From Acidobacteriota bacterium (GTDB taxonomy: Bacteria; Acidobacteriota; Terriglobia; Bryobacterales; Bryobacteraceae), in contig VFZY01000047.1 in NCBI GenBank assembly GCA_016870915.1, forward strand, positions 1 to 33,927: a DNA stretch of 33,927 nt, read 5' to 3'. Made by a program: the position numbers and the translations under genes. Shown here piece after piece: positions 17,258-25,329 of the stretch. Below the pieces are notes generated by a model, which was not told where the DNA came from, searched no databases, and saw only the letters and a list, made by a program, of their open reading frames with translations. The number at the start of each line of letters is the position of its first letter. Positions within the stretch are counted from its first letter, which is position 1.

Positions 17258-17500
17258 TCAGAGCCCGCGCATCGCGGGCGGCTGCCACTTGAACCAGTCG
17301 TCTTCGGAGGCGGGCTCGCCAGGTGGAACGGCCATCAACGGTTCCGGCCTTGCCGTTTCCAGGCGGAGTCCGGGGAAAGGCTTCTGAAGGGGGACGCGAC
17401 CGGCAGGCTGACCGAGGCTTCCTTCACCCCGGTTTCGAACGTGGTCTTGAATCCGGCAGCCTTGCCGCCCGCCAGTTCCAGATTCTCGGCGGCCAGCGCC
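17258..17500 (-). pseudogene. Decayed coding remnant, frameshifted, family unknown
   Basis: The 528-bp spacer 17243-17770 has no intact gene, but the minus strand keeps coding-like sequence in two frames. From about 17490 to 17345 one frame reads ALAAENLELAGGKAAGFKTT and continues for some 50 codons with strongly G/C third positions. From about 17400 to 17258 a second frame reads PEPLMAVPPGEPASEDDWFK and ends QPPAMRGL and a TGA. An ORF upstream of these (17523-17762) is weaker in codon bias. The simplest reading is a gene 3' end broken by at least one frameshift. The family was not recognised. A GCCCGCG/CGCGGGC hairpin (17263-17279) covers its last codons. The rest of the spacer shows only the promoter-like boxes of the flanking genes. 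Confidence 0.4.
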
Positions 17501-17756
17501 GTTCATCTCGCTGCTCAGCCGGTCAACAAGCTATGCCCGAGCCGGCCCATATCCGGCGTTCGGCGGCCGCGATTGTTCTTTGTGCTTCATTTTGTTGCCG
17601 CCACTCAGTCCGCATCTGTGATCGCAGTGTTTGTGCCGCGAGTGCGGTGATGGAACTGATCGAAGGCCGGGCCATGATCCTTGGACTCAATTCCACCGCT
17701 CCATCGTCGTCCCAGGGACAGACTCTAAACACGACGTCAGGCATTGCCTGAAGCGC

Positions 17757-17762
17757 TATCAT
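17757..17762 (+). promoter_or_regulatory. -10-like box before the secreted helical-repeat protein
   Basis: CGCTATCAT ends 8 nt before the ATG at 17771. There is no Shine-Dalgarno sequence. It is nearly identical to the box before the ABC exporter (GGCTATCAT, also 8 nt from its ATG). Confidence 0.4.
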
Positions 17763-17770
17763 GCAATCAA

Positions 17771-19414
17771 ATGAGAGCCGCCATCCTCGCCGGCGTCTGC
17801 CTGGCCACGTGGCTCGCGCCCCCGGCGCGCCCCGCCTGGACCCTGTACCGTTCCGGACCCTTCGACGTCCTGACCAACACGGACCGCCGCGCCGCGCGGC
17901 AGGTACTGAATGAACTCGAACAGATCCGCCATGTCCTGGGCCAGATGCTCGGCCGCCAGGACCTTATGGCGCCCTGGCCGCTGCGCGTGGTGATCGGCGG
18001 AAAGAACGGAACCGCCATCCAGCCCGCCCTCTCCCGCGATAGCTTTCGTGCTTCCCTGCCCGGAGCCACCCTGCCGCCGGCCTGGCGCCGCCCGGCGATC
18101 CGCCTGCTCCTCGAAGGTGCTCCGGGCCGTTTGCCAGAGGCGTTCGAAACCGGACTCGTCGATCTCCTTTCAACCATTGATGTCAAGGAGACCAATATCT
18201 TCCTGGGAGCGCCGCCGGAGGTCTCGCGGCGAACGCCGGAGTGGGCCCGGCTGCAATATCTCGCCACCGCTCCCGAGTATCAGAGCCGGTTCCGCGTGAT
18301 TCTGGCCAACCTTCAACAGGGCAATCCCTTTGGGGTGGCTTTGCGCGCCGCCCTCCAGTTGTCCGAGGCGGAACTCGCCTCCGCGCTCACCGGGCACATC
18401 CCGGCGGCCGTCCGCTATTCGGCCCGGCCACTCAATGCTGACAAGGACTTCTCCCCCCGGGAGCTGACACCGGAACTGGCCGCCCTGGCCGAAGCCGAAA
18501 CGCTTCTCGCCAGCCCCGCGCACGCGGCGGAAACCCGGCGGGCATGCGGGGCGCTCGGAACGCCGGAAGGCCAGGAGTGCCTGGGGCTGCTGGCCCTGCG
18601 TGAGGGCAACGCGGCGGAAGCGCGCAGGATGCTGGCGGCGGCTTCCGGCCCGCGTGGCAAATTGGAGTTGGCGCGTCTCACCCGGGACGCGTCGCACGCC
18701 GCGACTGCGGCGGCACTCAAACCCGATTGGGCCGAAGCCTACTCGCTGCAGGCCGAACTGGCAACCGATGGAACGCAGCGTGCCGCGCATTGGAAGAGGG
18801 CCTATTCGTTGGCGCCGCGCAATGCCCAATACGCAGTGGCCGCGGCGCTTGCGCTGGCGGAAGCCGCCGACCATCGCGAGTCCGTCAAGGCGTGGGCCCA
18901 AGCCGAGCGCGCCACGCCGGATCCGGAGGCGCGGCAAAAGGTACGCGCGGCGCGGCTGGAGGCCGACGACCGGCGTCTGGCCGCGGAAGGCGAACAACGG
19001 CAGGCCGCCGCGGAGCAGAAGCAGCGGGAGCTTCAGCAGGTGAAAAACGACTCCATGGCCTCCATCCTCCGGGCCCAGAACAAGGCCAATGAAGGGCTAA
19101 AGCCCATGGACCCCAACCAGAAAGTGGAAGCCTGGTGGGATGGGCCCCAGCCCGATGCCCGCACAGCGGGCGTGCTCGAACGGGTGGACTGCCTGGCCGC
19201 GGGCATGGCGCGGCTCACCGTGCGGTCCGACAGCGGCAAACCCGTCTCGCTGCTGATTCGCGAACCCGGCAAAGTGGTCATCCAGGGAAAAGGCGAGTTG
19301 ACGCTGGGCTGCGGACCGCAGCGTCCGCCGCGGCGTGTGAGTGTGCAATACTTCGCTAAGCCCGATGCGAAACTGGCCACCGCTGGCGACGCCGCGGTGA
19401 TCGATTTTCCATGA
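17771..19414 (+). CDS. Secreted helical (TPR-like) repeat protein, function unknown
   Basis: This 547-aa protein was not assigned to a named family. A signal peptide (MRAAILAGVCLATWLAPPARP) is followed by an N-terminal segment WTLYRSGPFDVLTNTDRRAA. This resembles the opening of secreted acidobacterial proteins with a relic peptidase-like domain followed by tetratricopeptide-type helices. Ala/Leu/Glu-rich paired helices occupy about 230-400 (AEAETLLASPAHAAETRRAC, LLALREGNAAEARRMLAAAS). A charged, Gln-rich coiled stretch lies at about 405-440, and the last 90 residues form a beta-rich domain with two Cys. ATG at 17771 is preferred because it begins the signal peptide. Its TGA overlaps the MFS gene's ATG (ATGA), so the two are coupled. 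The role is unknown; protein-protein interaction in the periplasm is plausible. Confidence 0.8.
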   Translation: MRAAILAGVCLATWLAPPARPAWTLYRSGPFDVLTNTDRRAARQVLNELEQIRHVLGQMLGRQDLMAPWPLRVVIGGKNGTAIQPALSRDSFRASLPGATLPPAWRRPAIRLLLEGAPGRLPEAFETGLVDLLSTIDVKETNIFLGAPPEVSRRTPEWARLQYLATAPEYQSRFRVILANLQQGNPFGVALRAALQLSEAELASALTGHIPAAVRYSARPLNADKDFSPRELTPELAALAEAETLLASPAHAAETRRACGALGTPEGQECLGLLALREGNAAEARRMLAAASGPRGKLELARLTRDASHAATAAALKPDWAEAYSLQAELATDGTQRAAHWKRAYSLAPRNAQYAVAAALALAEAADHRESVKAWAQAERATPDPEARQKVRAARLEADDRRLAAEGEQRQAAAEQKQRELQQVKNDSMASILRAQNKANEGLKPMDPNQKVEAWWDGPQPDARTAGVLERVDCLAAGMARLTVRSDSGKPVSLLIREPGKVVIQGKGELTLGCGPQRPPRRVSVQYFAKPDAKLATAGDAAVIDFP

Positions 19415-20598
19415 AAAACTTTCCCATCCGCTGGTTCGTTGTCGCCGTCTTCGTTCTTTCCTCCTCGCTCAATTACCTGGACCGCCAGGTGCTGGCGGCC
19501 CTTTCACCCGCCATCATGGCGGAGTTCCAGTTGACCAATGAGGACTACGGCAGAATCCTTTCCGTCTTTTCGCTGGTCTACGCACTGGCTTCGCCCGCCG
19601 CCGGCCTGCTGCTGGACCGTTTGTCGCTCAACGTGGGAATCTCGGTCGCCGTCGGGTTCTGGTCGCTGGCGAACATGGCCCGCGGACTGACCAGTGGCCT
19701 GCCCGGCCTGATGGTGGCAAGCGCGGCGTTGGGGCTTGGCGAGTCGGGCGGGATTCCGGCCACGGGCAAGGCAGGCAACACGTATCTGGAGCCGCGCGAA
19801 CGGGCCCTTGGCGCCGGGCTCAGCCAGATTGGGCTCAGCATTGGAGCCGTGGCGGCGCCGTTGCTGGCCAACTACTGTCTGCGCAACTTTACCTGGCGCG
19901 AGGCCTTCCTGCTCACGGGCGCTCTGGGTTTTCTGTGGATTCCCCTTTGGCTGGGTGTCTCGCGTCTGGCGCCGAAGCAGTCCGCCGCGACGCAGTCTAA
20001 ACCGGAGCCCATCGGCGATCTGCTGCGCAGCCGCACCTTGTGGGGCTTTGTGCTGGCCAATCTCATGGCCATGGTGGTGTATTCGTTGTGGACGAACTGG
20101 ACCACCATCTACCTCACACGCGTCTTCAAGCTGCCCACCATTGAGGCCAACAAGCTGGCCGCCTGGCCCCACTTCTTCGCCTACTTCGGCGCCCTGACCG
20201 GCGGGTGGATCTCCTACCGGCTGATGAGCCGCGGCTGGGCGGCGCTGGACGCGCGGCGCCGGGCCTGTCTCATCGCGGCCATGGGGATTCTCACCACGGC
20301 GGCAGTGCCCCGGTTTTCCACGCCCACGGCGGCGGCGCTTGCCATCTCATTCAGCTTCTTCTGCTCCTCGGCCTGGAGCGTCAACCTCTACACGATGCCC
20401 GTGGATGCCTTCGGCGGACGGGCGGCGTTTGGAGTCTCGCTTCTGACCATGGCCTACGGGGTCCTGCAGTTTCTGATCTCACCCATGATTGGCCGCTCCA
20501 TTGACCGGTACGGCTTCGAAGGTGTCTGCCTGGTGGCGGCCGTCATGCCGCTGGCGGCCTACGGAGTGCTGCACCTGACGCGCCGCCGTGAAGCATGA
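19411..20598 (+). CDS. MFS transporter, ACS (hexuronate/anion) type
   Basis: This 395-aa inner-membrane secondary transporter has about 12 predicted membrane helices. The first helix and loop, LSSSLNYLDRQVLAALSPAI, match the anion:cation symporter (ExuT/GudP-like) group; GLGESGGIPATGKAGNTYLE and a central charged loop (about 195-210) also fit. The likely role is proton-coupled uptake of sugar acids or related organic anions; the specificity is inference. It overlaps the upstream secreted protein by ATGA (19411-19414) and the downstream rimI-like gene by ATGA (20595-20598), so all three are translationally coupled. Confidence 0.9.
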   Translation: MKNFPIRWFVVAVFVLSSSLNYLDRQVLAALSPAIMAEFQLTNEDYGRILSVFSLVYALASPAAGLLLDRLSLNVGISVAVGFWSLANMARGLTSGLPGLMVASAALGLGESGGIPATGKAGNTYLEPRERALGAGLSQIGLSIGAVAAPLLANYCLRNFTWREAFLLTGALGFLWIPLWLGVSRLAPKQSAATQSKPEPIGDLLRSRTLWGFVLANLMAMVVYSLWTNWTTIYLTRVFKLPTIEANKLAAWPHFFAYFGALTGGWISYRLMSRGWAALDARRRACLIAAMGILTTAAVPRFSTPTAAALAISFSFFCSSAWSVNLYTMPVDAFGGRAAFGVSLLTMAYGVLQFLISPMIGRSIDRYGFEGVCLVAAVMPLAAYGVLHLTRRREA

Positions 20599-21008
20599 CC
20601 ATCCGTGAAGCGACGGCGGAGGACACAGCGGCCCTGGCGGTGATTCAGGCTGCCGCTCCCGAGGCCTCGCACTGGCCCCCGGCGGACTACCTGGCGGGCA
20701 TCTGCCTGCTGGCTGAGGATGAGGGTTCTGTTCAAGGATTTCTGGCGGCGCGCCTGCTGGCCCCACCCGAGTACGAACTGCTCAATCTTGCCGTAGCCCC
20801 GGAGTACCGGCGCCGCGGGGTGGCACAGGCGTTGCTGACGGCGGCTCTCAGACGCTTTCCAGGCACCTGGTACCTGGAAGTGCGGGGGTCCAATGAGGCC
20901 GCAAGCCGGTTGTACCGCGGGATTGGCTTTGAGGAGATCCACCGCCGGAAGGACTACTACCAACACCCCGTGGAGGAGGGTGTTGTATTCCGCCGCGAGG
21001 CATGCTAA
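20595..21008 (+). CDS. rimI: GNAT acetyltransferase, RimI-like
   Basis: This 137-aa acetyl-CoA-dependent N-acetyltransferase is expected to acetylate the N-terminal Ala of ribosomal protein S18 if it is a true RimI. The GNAT core is clear: strand beta4 YELLNLAVAPEYRRRGVAQA carries the acetyl-CoA loop (R/Q-x-x-G-x-A as RRRGVA), followed by WYLEVRGSNEAASRLYRGIGF, whose N-E-A-A-x-x-L-Y-x-x-x-G-F pattern is RimI's hallmark (written in two parts: WYLEVRGSNEAA, SRLYRGIGF), and KDYY. The start overlaps the MFS gene by ATGA. The last codons contain the promoter for the next gene. Other GNAT substrates cannot be excluded. Confidence 0.88.
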   Translation: MTIREATAEDTAALAVIQAAAPEASHWPPADYLAGICLLAEDEGSVQGFLAARLLAPPEYELLNLAVAPEYRRRGVAQALLTAALRRFPGTWYLEVRGSNEAASRLYRGIGFEEIHRRKDYYQHPVEEGVVFRREAC

Positions 21009-21011
21009 AGT
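20983..21011 (+). promoter_or_regulatory. Promoter of the DUF465 gene, inside the end of rimI
   Basis: TTGTAT (20983-20988), a 17-nt spacer and TAAAGT (21006-21011) form a reasonable sigma70 promoter; the -10 overlaps the rimI TAA stop. It predicts a leader of about 120 nt before the ATG at 21137. The leader contains a small perfect hairpin, CGTCG/CGACG. Confidence 0.45.
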
Positions 21012-21136
21012 CAGGGCGTCGGGAGGCCGACGGTGACCTTCCGGCTTTGGAAACGAATGCCTGCCAATCCCGCCCGCCGGACCCCAACCAAACAATCAAG
21101 AGAGCCCGGTGCGGACCCTAAAGGAGAACACCGCTT

Positions 21137-21376
21137 ATGGAAGTAGCGAATCAGGAAGAACTGAAGGCGCACCTGATGGCCACCGATGAGGAGTTTCGCC
21201 GCATAGCGACTCAGCACTCGGAGTACAAGAAGCTGATCGAGGCCCTGGAAGCCCGCCCACACATGACCGAGCAGGAGCATCTGGAAGAAGTGCGGCTCAA
21301 GAAGTTGAAGCTGCGCCTGAAGGATCAGATGTCGGACATGATGGCGCGGTTCAAGTCCCAGCAAGTCCCGGTCTAG
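21137..21376 (+). CDS. DUF465/YdcH family small coiled-coil protein
   Basis: This 79-aa, highly charged, almost wholly helical cytosolic protein belongs to the DUF465 (YdcH/SlyX-like) family. It begins with ATDEEFRRIATQHSEYKKLI and continues with a Lys/Glu-rich second helix (HLEEVRLKKLKLRLKDQM), the pattern of a short two-helix hairpin. The family's function is not established. AAGGAG at 21120-21125 supports the ATG. It has its own promoter candidate, a long leader and a strong terminator, so it is an independent transcription unit. Confidence 0.9.
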   Translation: MEVANQEELKAHLMATDEEFRRIATQHSEYKKLIEALEARPHMTEQEHLEEVRLKKLKLRLKDQMSDMMARFKSQQVPV

Positions 21377-21406
21377 CTGCCATCAGGTGCGCCTGCACCG
21401 CGATCT

Positions 21407-21444
21407 GGCCCTGGCCCCTCCGCTTGAGGGCGCCGGGGCCTTTT
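21407..21444. terminator. Strong rho-independent terminator after the DUF465 gene
   Basis: GGCCCTGGC (21407-21415) pairs with GCCGGGGCC (21432-21440) with one G-T pair. The stem continues with CCCTC/GAGGG around a CGCTT loop and is followed by TTTT. The flanking genes converge here, so it may work on both strands. Confidence 0.85.
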
Positions 21445-21456
21445 CCATTTGGGGGC

Positions 21457-21825
21457 TCAGACGTGCTGATCCAACAGAATGGGGTTGCCATCAGGGTCCA
21501 CCGCGACAAGGCTTGCAGGCCCGGTGGTGGACTCGTCGGCTTCGCTCACCAGCGTCACGCCGCTGGCCTTGAGCTGGCGCTGGAGTTCGCGCACATCGGT
21601 GAACCCGGGAATCTGCCTGGCATCGGCATCCCACCCGGGGTTGAAGGTGAGAATGTTGCGATCGAACATGCCCTGGAAGAGGCCGATGATCGCTCCGCCG
21701 TTCCTGAGGATCAGATAGCCCTTGCCATCGCCCGCCATGACTGAAAATCCGAACTTCTCATAGAAGGCCTTTGAGGCTTCCAGATCCTTCACCGTCAGGC
21801 TGATTGAAAAAACTCCAAGTTGCAC
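21457..21825 (-). CDS. VOC (glyoxalase/bleomycin-resistance fold) family protein
   Basis: This 122-aa protein has one vicinal-oxygen-chelate domain made of two beta-alpha-beta-beta-beta units. VFSISLTVKDLEASKAFYEK is the classic first unit, and the end DPDGNPILLDQH is the classic second-unit metal region. Family members are metal-dependent lyases, dioxygenases, isomerases or drug-binding proteins; the function here is unknown. The start is GTG (21823-21825), set by AAGGAGG (21830-21837) that overlaps the TAA of the upstream rhomboid gene, so the two are an operon. Confidence 0.9.
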   Translation of the reverse strand: MQLGVFSISLTVKDLEASKAFYEKFGFSVMAGDGKGYLILRNGGAIIGLFQGMFDRNILTFNPGWDADARQIPGFTDVRELQRQLKASGVTLVSEADESTTGPASLVAVDPDGNPILLDQHV

Positions 21826-21835
21826 CCACGCCTCC

Positions 21836-22600
21836 TTACTGTGTCCAGTCGCCTGGATCGCGGCCCTGCTTTCGCATGTAGACCTGAAACTTGCGCCGCG
21901 CCCGCTCGACGCGCCAGCGCTTGTACATCGCCTTGGCGGGAGCCAGCAGGTTGCCCGTCTTGAAGCCGCGCCGCGAACGGATGGCGATGTAGCCGAAGAT
22001 CATGCCACCCAGGTGCGCCACATGGCTGACGCCGCTGCCTGAGGCGCCAAAGGTCATCAGGAACGAGATGCCGCCCATGATCAGCACCAGGTACTTGGCC
22101 TGGATGGGAAACAGGAAGCTGAACAGCACGGTTCGCGTGGGGAACAGCATCCCGTAGGCCATCATGACGCCATAGACAGCGCCCGAGGCGCCGATGGTTG
22201 GAACGCGGGGATCGCCGAACAGGAAGTTCGCCGCCACCACGCAGACGCCGGCGCCCGCTCCGCAGAGGAAGTAGAAGCGCAGAAAACGCTTCATGCCCCA
22301 TTCGCGTTCCACGTCGGCGCCGAACATCCAGAGCCCAAGCATGTTGAACAGGATGTGCATGATGTCCCCGTGCAGGAACAGGTAGCTCACCAGTTGCCAT
22401 ACCATCAACGCCTTGACCACCAGGATGGGGTATAGCTTGAAGTGGCTCAAAAACTCCACGGCGGGAGCAATCCGCAGTGCGGCCGCCATGTAATCCACCA
22501 CGAAAACAGCGGTTGTGATGATCAGAAGGTATTTGATGCCGAGGGGAACATATCCGGAGTAAGAGTACCCCGTATACCGGCTGCGCATGCCATACGCCAT
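21836..22600 (-). CDS. Rhomboid family intramembrane serine protease
   Basis: This 254-aa inner-membrane protease cleaves membrane-anchored substrates within the bilayer. Six to seven hydrophobic helices span about 22-210. The catalytic dyad is S139 (TIGASGAVYG, the GxSG motif) and H196 (VSHVAHLGGMIFGY). HGDIMHILFN provides the H82/N86 oxyanion pair, and the WMFGADVEREWG loop carries the Arg of the family. A basic C-terminal tail (about 205-254) extends into the cytosol. The residues are intact, so the enzyme should be active. A -10-like TATCCT lies at 22626-22621 on the minus strand, about 20 nt upstream. The substrate is unknown. Confidence 0.93.
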   Translation of the reverse strand: MAYGMRSRYTGYSYSGYVPLGIKYLLIITTAVFVVDYMAAALRIAPAVEFLSHFKLYPILVVKALMVWQLVSYLFLHGDIMHILFNMLGLWMFGADVEREWGMKRFLRFYFLCGAGAGVCVVAANFLFGDPRVPTIGASGAVYGVMMAYGMLFPTRTVLFSFLFPIQAKYLVLIMGGISFLMTFGASGSGVSHVAHLGGMIFGYIAIRSRRGFKTGNLLAPAKAMYKRWRVERARRKFQVYMRKQGRDPGDWTQ

Positions 22601-22650
22601 GAGGGTGAACCGACAACGCCAGGATATCAGATCGCCGCCCGTGCCCCAAT

Positions 22651-24171
22651 TCAGGCTTTCGCCGGGTGAGCTTCCTTCACGCCCGGCATGCGGTCCACGA
22701 AGCCGGCCTTGGTGCGCCGCAGTTCGGCGATGGCCTTCTGGCGCAGGCGCCGCAGCGTCGCCTGATGCTCGGGTTTGACGGCCAGGTTGTTGAGTTCATC
22801 CGGGTCCGTCTTGAGGTCGTAGAGTTCCTCGTAGTCGTGGATGAGCGGCCGGATGTACTTGAGATGCCGGTCGCGGATCATGACGTACCAGGGCACGCCG
22901 CCGTGCATCGCCTTCTCGCCGGTGGGGATGTTGTTGGTGTTTGACCCGAAGGTCTGGCCCGTGGCCACCATCATCATGGTGTGAGGCCATGGCGCCGCCG
23001 GGTTCTTGAGGAGCGGTGTCAGGTCATGCCCGTGCATCTCCCACGGCAGATCCAGCCCGGCGAACCTGAAGATCGTGGGCGGAATATCCACACCGCTCAC
23101 CGGCACGTCGCAGGTCTTGCCTTCGGGCACGGTGCCCGGCATGGAGAAGATGAGCGGCGAACGGACATTGGCGTCATAGCCCGCGATCTTCACGCCCTTG
23201 AATCCATGCTGGCCGAAGGCGAGCCCCTGGTCCGAGGTAAAGATCACCAGGGTGTTGCGGCGCTGGCCGGTCTCTTCAAGCGCGGCCATGAGGCGCCCCA
23301 CGCCTTCATCGATGGCGTAGACACCCTGATGATACTGGCGCACCCAGGAGGTCAGCGTGCGGCCCTGCGACATGGGCGTGCCGTCGGGACCCTTTTCCCA
23401 CTGCGCGATTTTCTGCGCCCAGTCGGGCTTGCCTGGCCGCGGCGGAAAGACGTCTTTGGGTGTGTCGAAGTCGATGCCCGGCAGTTCCTGTTTGTGGCGC
23501 TCGGCGGGTTGATAGGGTCCGTGGACGGCGCCGTAGCAGAGCCAGAGATACCAGGGTTTCTCCTTGGGGCGGCCGTTGCCGCGGATGAGGTCGAGAGCCC
23601 AGTCCGTGTACTGGTCGGTGGAGTAGCGCTTGAGGATCTCGGTCTTGCCGCCGTGATAGGTGATGGGCTGGTCGTAGTAGTAGTGGGTGCTGGTTTCGGT
23701 GAACTTGGGGCGGTTCCATACCAGTTGGAAATCCCAGTCACGGCCGTAGCCCGTGTCGGTTCCGGTGTGCCACTTGCCGATCTGCGCGGTGAAGTAACCC
23801 TTTTCGCGGAAGACCTTGGGCCAGAACGGGCACTTGTCGGCCTCGTAGACGCAGCCCGGATACGGCCCTTCCATGCGCATGGACTCGACGGCGAACTGGT
23901 GGTGTCCGGTGAGCATCACGGCCCGCGACGGCATGCACCAGGCGGCATTGTAGGTGGCCGCGAACCGGACGCCCTGCTTTGCCAGCTTGTCAATGTTGGG
24001 CGTGCGCACCCAGGGGTATGCCTCCGGCCACGCCGAGATGGTGCGGTAGGAGTGGTCGTCTGTGTAGATGAAGAGGATGTTGGGGCGTTCAGGGGTGGCG
24101 GCGCCGCGCGCCAAAGCGCTGCCGGCCAGGGCTCCGAGAGCTTGGCGGCGAGAGAGATTTCCAGTGTTCAT
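22651..24171 (-). CDS. Tat-exported type I sulfatase (arylsulfatase-like)
   Basis: This 506-aa enzyme hydrolyses sulfate esters, probably of polysaccharides or small metabolites in the periplasm. The N-terminus SRRQALGALAGSALARGAA is a Tat signal. PNILFIYTDDHSYRTIS gives the first two metal-binding Asp residues. AWCMPSRAVMLTGHH contains the C-x-P-S-R formylglycine motif with C79 as the residue converted to formylglycine. IGKWHTGTDT and FTSDQGLAFGQHGFKG supply further active-site residues. GGAAGG just upstream supports the ATG. The maturation enzyme must be elsewhere. A candidate promoter lies at 24206-24201, inside the end of the preceding gene. Confidence 0.95.
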   Translation of the reverse strand: MNTGNLSRRQALGALAGSALARGAATPERPNILFIYTDDHSYRTISAWPEAYPWVRTPNIDKLAKQGVRFAATYNAAWCMPSRAVMLTGHHQFAVESMRMEGPYPGCVYEADKCPFWPKVFREKGYFTAQIGKWHTGTDTGYGRDWDFQLVWNRPKFTETSTHYYYDQPITYHGGKTEILKRYSTDQYTDWALDLIRGNGRPKEKPWYLWLCYGAVHGPYQPAERHKQELPGIDFDTPKDVFPPRPGKPDWAQKIAQWEKGPDGTPMSQGRTLTSWVRQYHQGVYAIDEGVGRLMAALEETGQRRNTLVIFTSDQGLAFGQHGFKGVKIAGYDANVRSPLIFSMPGTVPEGKTCDVPVSGVDIPPTIFRFAGLDLPWEMHGHDLTPLLKNPAAPWPHTMMMVATGQTFGSNTNNIPTGEKAMHGGVPWYVMIRDRHLKYIRPLIHDYEELYDLKTDPDELNNLAVKPEHQATLRRLRQKAIAELRRTKAGFVDRMPGVKEAHPAKA

Positions 24172-24200
24172 CGAGGTGCCTTCCGGTTGAAGTGGAAGTT

Positions 24201-24206
24201 ATTGTA
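24201..24206 (-). promoter_or_regulatory. -10 box of the sulfatase gene
   Basis: On the minus strand TGTTACAAT gives an extended -10 (TACAAT) about 30 nt upstream of the sulfatase ATG, just 3' of the preceding hydrolase's stop codon. The -35 region is weak. Confidence 0.45.
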
Positions 24207-24209
24207 ACA

Positions 24210-25259
24210 CTAGAGATTTCGCAGGAAAAACGACACGATATGGTAGCCGTCGATGAACTTGAACGGCGTTTCGCCCAGGGTGTAGTGGCCGCAGGGCAGG
24301 ACGACGACCCGGTGATCGATGCCGTGGCGGGCCACAAATGCGAGAATTTCGCGCGAAAACTCGGGTAAAAACGTCGTATCGTAGCGTGTATAGACGAACA
24401 GCGAACGCTTGCTGTGGCCGGCAAAGCGCTGCATGTAGCTCACCGGGCTGATGGCCTGCCAGACGTCGCGCAGGGAGTCGCGGTCGAGATTGCCTTCAAT
24501 GCTCTGCCGGATGTGGCGGGTGGAAAGGCCGGTCCAGACCACGTCGCCGAAGTGCGAGGAGCAGTGGTTGAAGACGTTAACCCGAAGCCGCGGGTCGTGG
24601 GCACTGGTGAGGAACGCGTAGCAGGAGCCGAGGCTGGTGCCAACGATCCCAATGCGCTCATAGCCCTGCAGTTCCAGCCAGTCCGCCGCGGACCGCGTGT
24701 CGATGACGGCCTGACGGGTGGCATCGATGGTGCGGGCGATGTTCGATGAGACGGCGTAGTCGGCGCGATGCAACTCCTCCGGCATGCGGTGATCGTGGTA
24801 CGGCAGGCTGAGCCGCAGCGCCGACAGGCCGAACCTGGCGAGCCCTTTGCAGAGCCCGGCATGCTGTCCGGCATGGGCATTCCAATGCGGCAGGACGATG
24901 ACAGCCCGGCGCGGGCGGCCCGGCTTTTCCTCGGCCGGGAACCACTGGGCGTGCACCGTGTTGTTCTTCCGGTGGGGTGTGGGCGCCGCCGTGGTGAACC
25001 TGACCATTCCATCGTCCAGGCGAAAGTCCGTGGGTGGTGTGTAGCCGTAGAAATCGCCGCTCTGGGCGATGGCGCGCTGATTCAGTTCGCGCAGCCAGGC
25101 GATTTCGTCGTGGCCATTGCGGTGCGCGCCGTTCGAGGTGGGCCAGTTGCCTGCCCAGTCCAGCCCCCATTCAAAGGGCCTCACCACGCGGTCCGTTGAG
25201 CGGAAGCAAAGTTTGTTTTCCCAGCGTTCGATCCACTGGCTGTAGATTTGTCCGAGCAT
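24210..25259 (-). CDS. Alpha/beta hydrolase family protein
   Basis: This 349-aa, probably cytosolic esterase-like protein has an alpha/beta hydrolase fold. VIVLPHWNAHAGQH supplies the oxyanion strand, IGIVGTSLGSCYAFL the nucleophile elbow (G-x-S-x-G as GTSLGS), FVYTRYDTTF the acid strand and VVLPCGHYTLG the catalytic His. No signal peptide is seen. The start is the ATG at 25257-25259; an open frame extends to 25466 but overlaps the next gene in a shadow frame. It could be an acyl- or acetyl-ester hydrolase acting with the adjacent sulfatase on decorated carbohydrates, which is inference. The leader holds a large hairpin (25280-25315). Confidence 0.85.
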   Translation of the reverse strand: MLGQIYSQWIERWENKLCFRSTDRVVRPFEWGLDWAGNWPTSNGAHRNGHDEIAWLRELNQRAIAQSGDFYGYTPPTDFRLDDGMVRFTTAAPTPHRKNNTVHAQWFPAEEKPGRPRRAVIVLPHWNAHAGQHAGLCKGLARFGLSALRLSLPYHDHRMPEELHRADYAVSSNIARTIDATRQAVIDTRSAADWLELQGYERIGIVGTSLGSCYAFLTSAHDPRLRVNVFNHCSSHFGDVVWTGLSTRHIRQSIEGNLDRDSLRDVWQAISPVSYMQRFAGHSKRSLFVYTRYDTTFLPEFSREILAFVARHGIDHRVVVLPCGHYTLGETPFKFIDGYHIVSFFLRNL

Positions 25260-25279
25260 CGATTGAGAAGTGTCGTGAG

Positions 25280-25315
25280 GGCTCCGGCGGCGACGCGATG
25301 CATGCCGCCGGAACC
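25280..25315 (-). promoter_or_regulatory. Large hairpin in the hydrolase leader
   Basis: Twelve-base arms (GGCTCCGGCGGC at 25280-25291 and GCCGCCGGAACC at 25304-25315, one imperfect pair) enclose a 12-nt loop. It lies between a minus-strand TACAAT (25324-25319) and the hydrolase ATG, so it could be a leader structure or, lacking a T-tract, the end of the upstream transcript. Confidence 0.5.
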
Positions 25316-25329
25316 CCCATTGTACCGTC

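Noticed and set aside
22981-24207. 408-codon open frame on the plus strand
   Set aside because: Antisense to the sulfatase, whose active-site motifs are intact.
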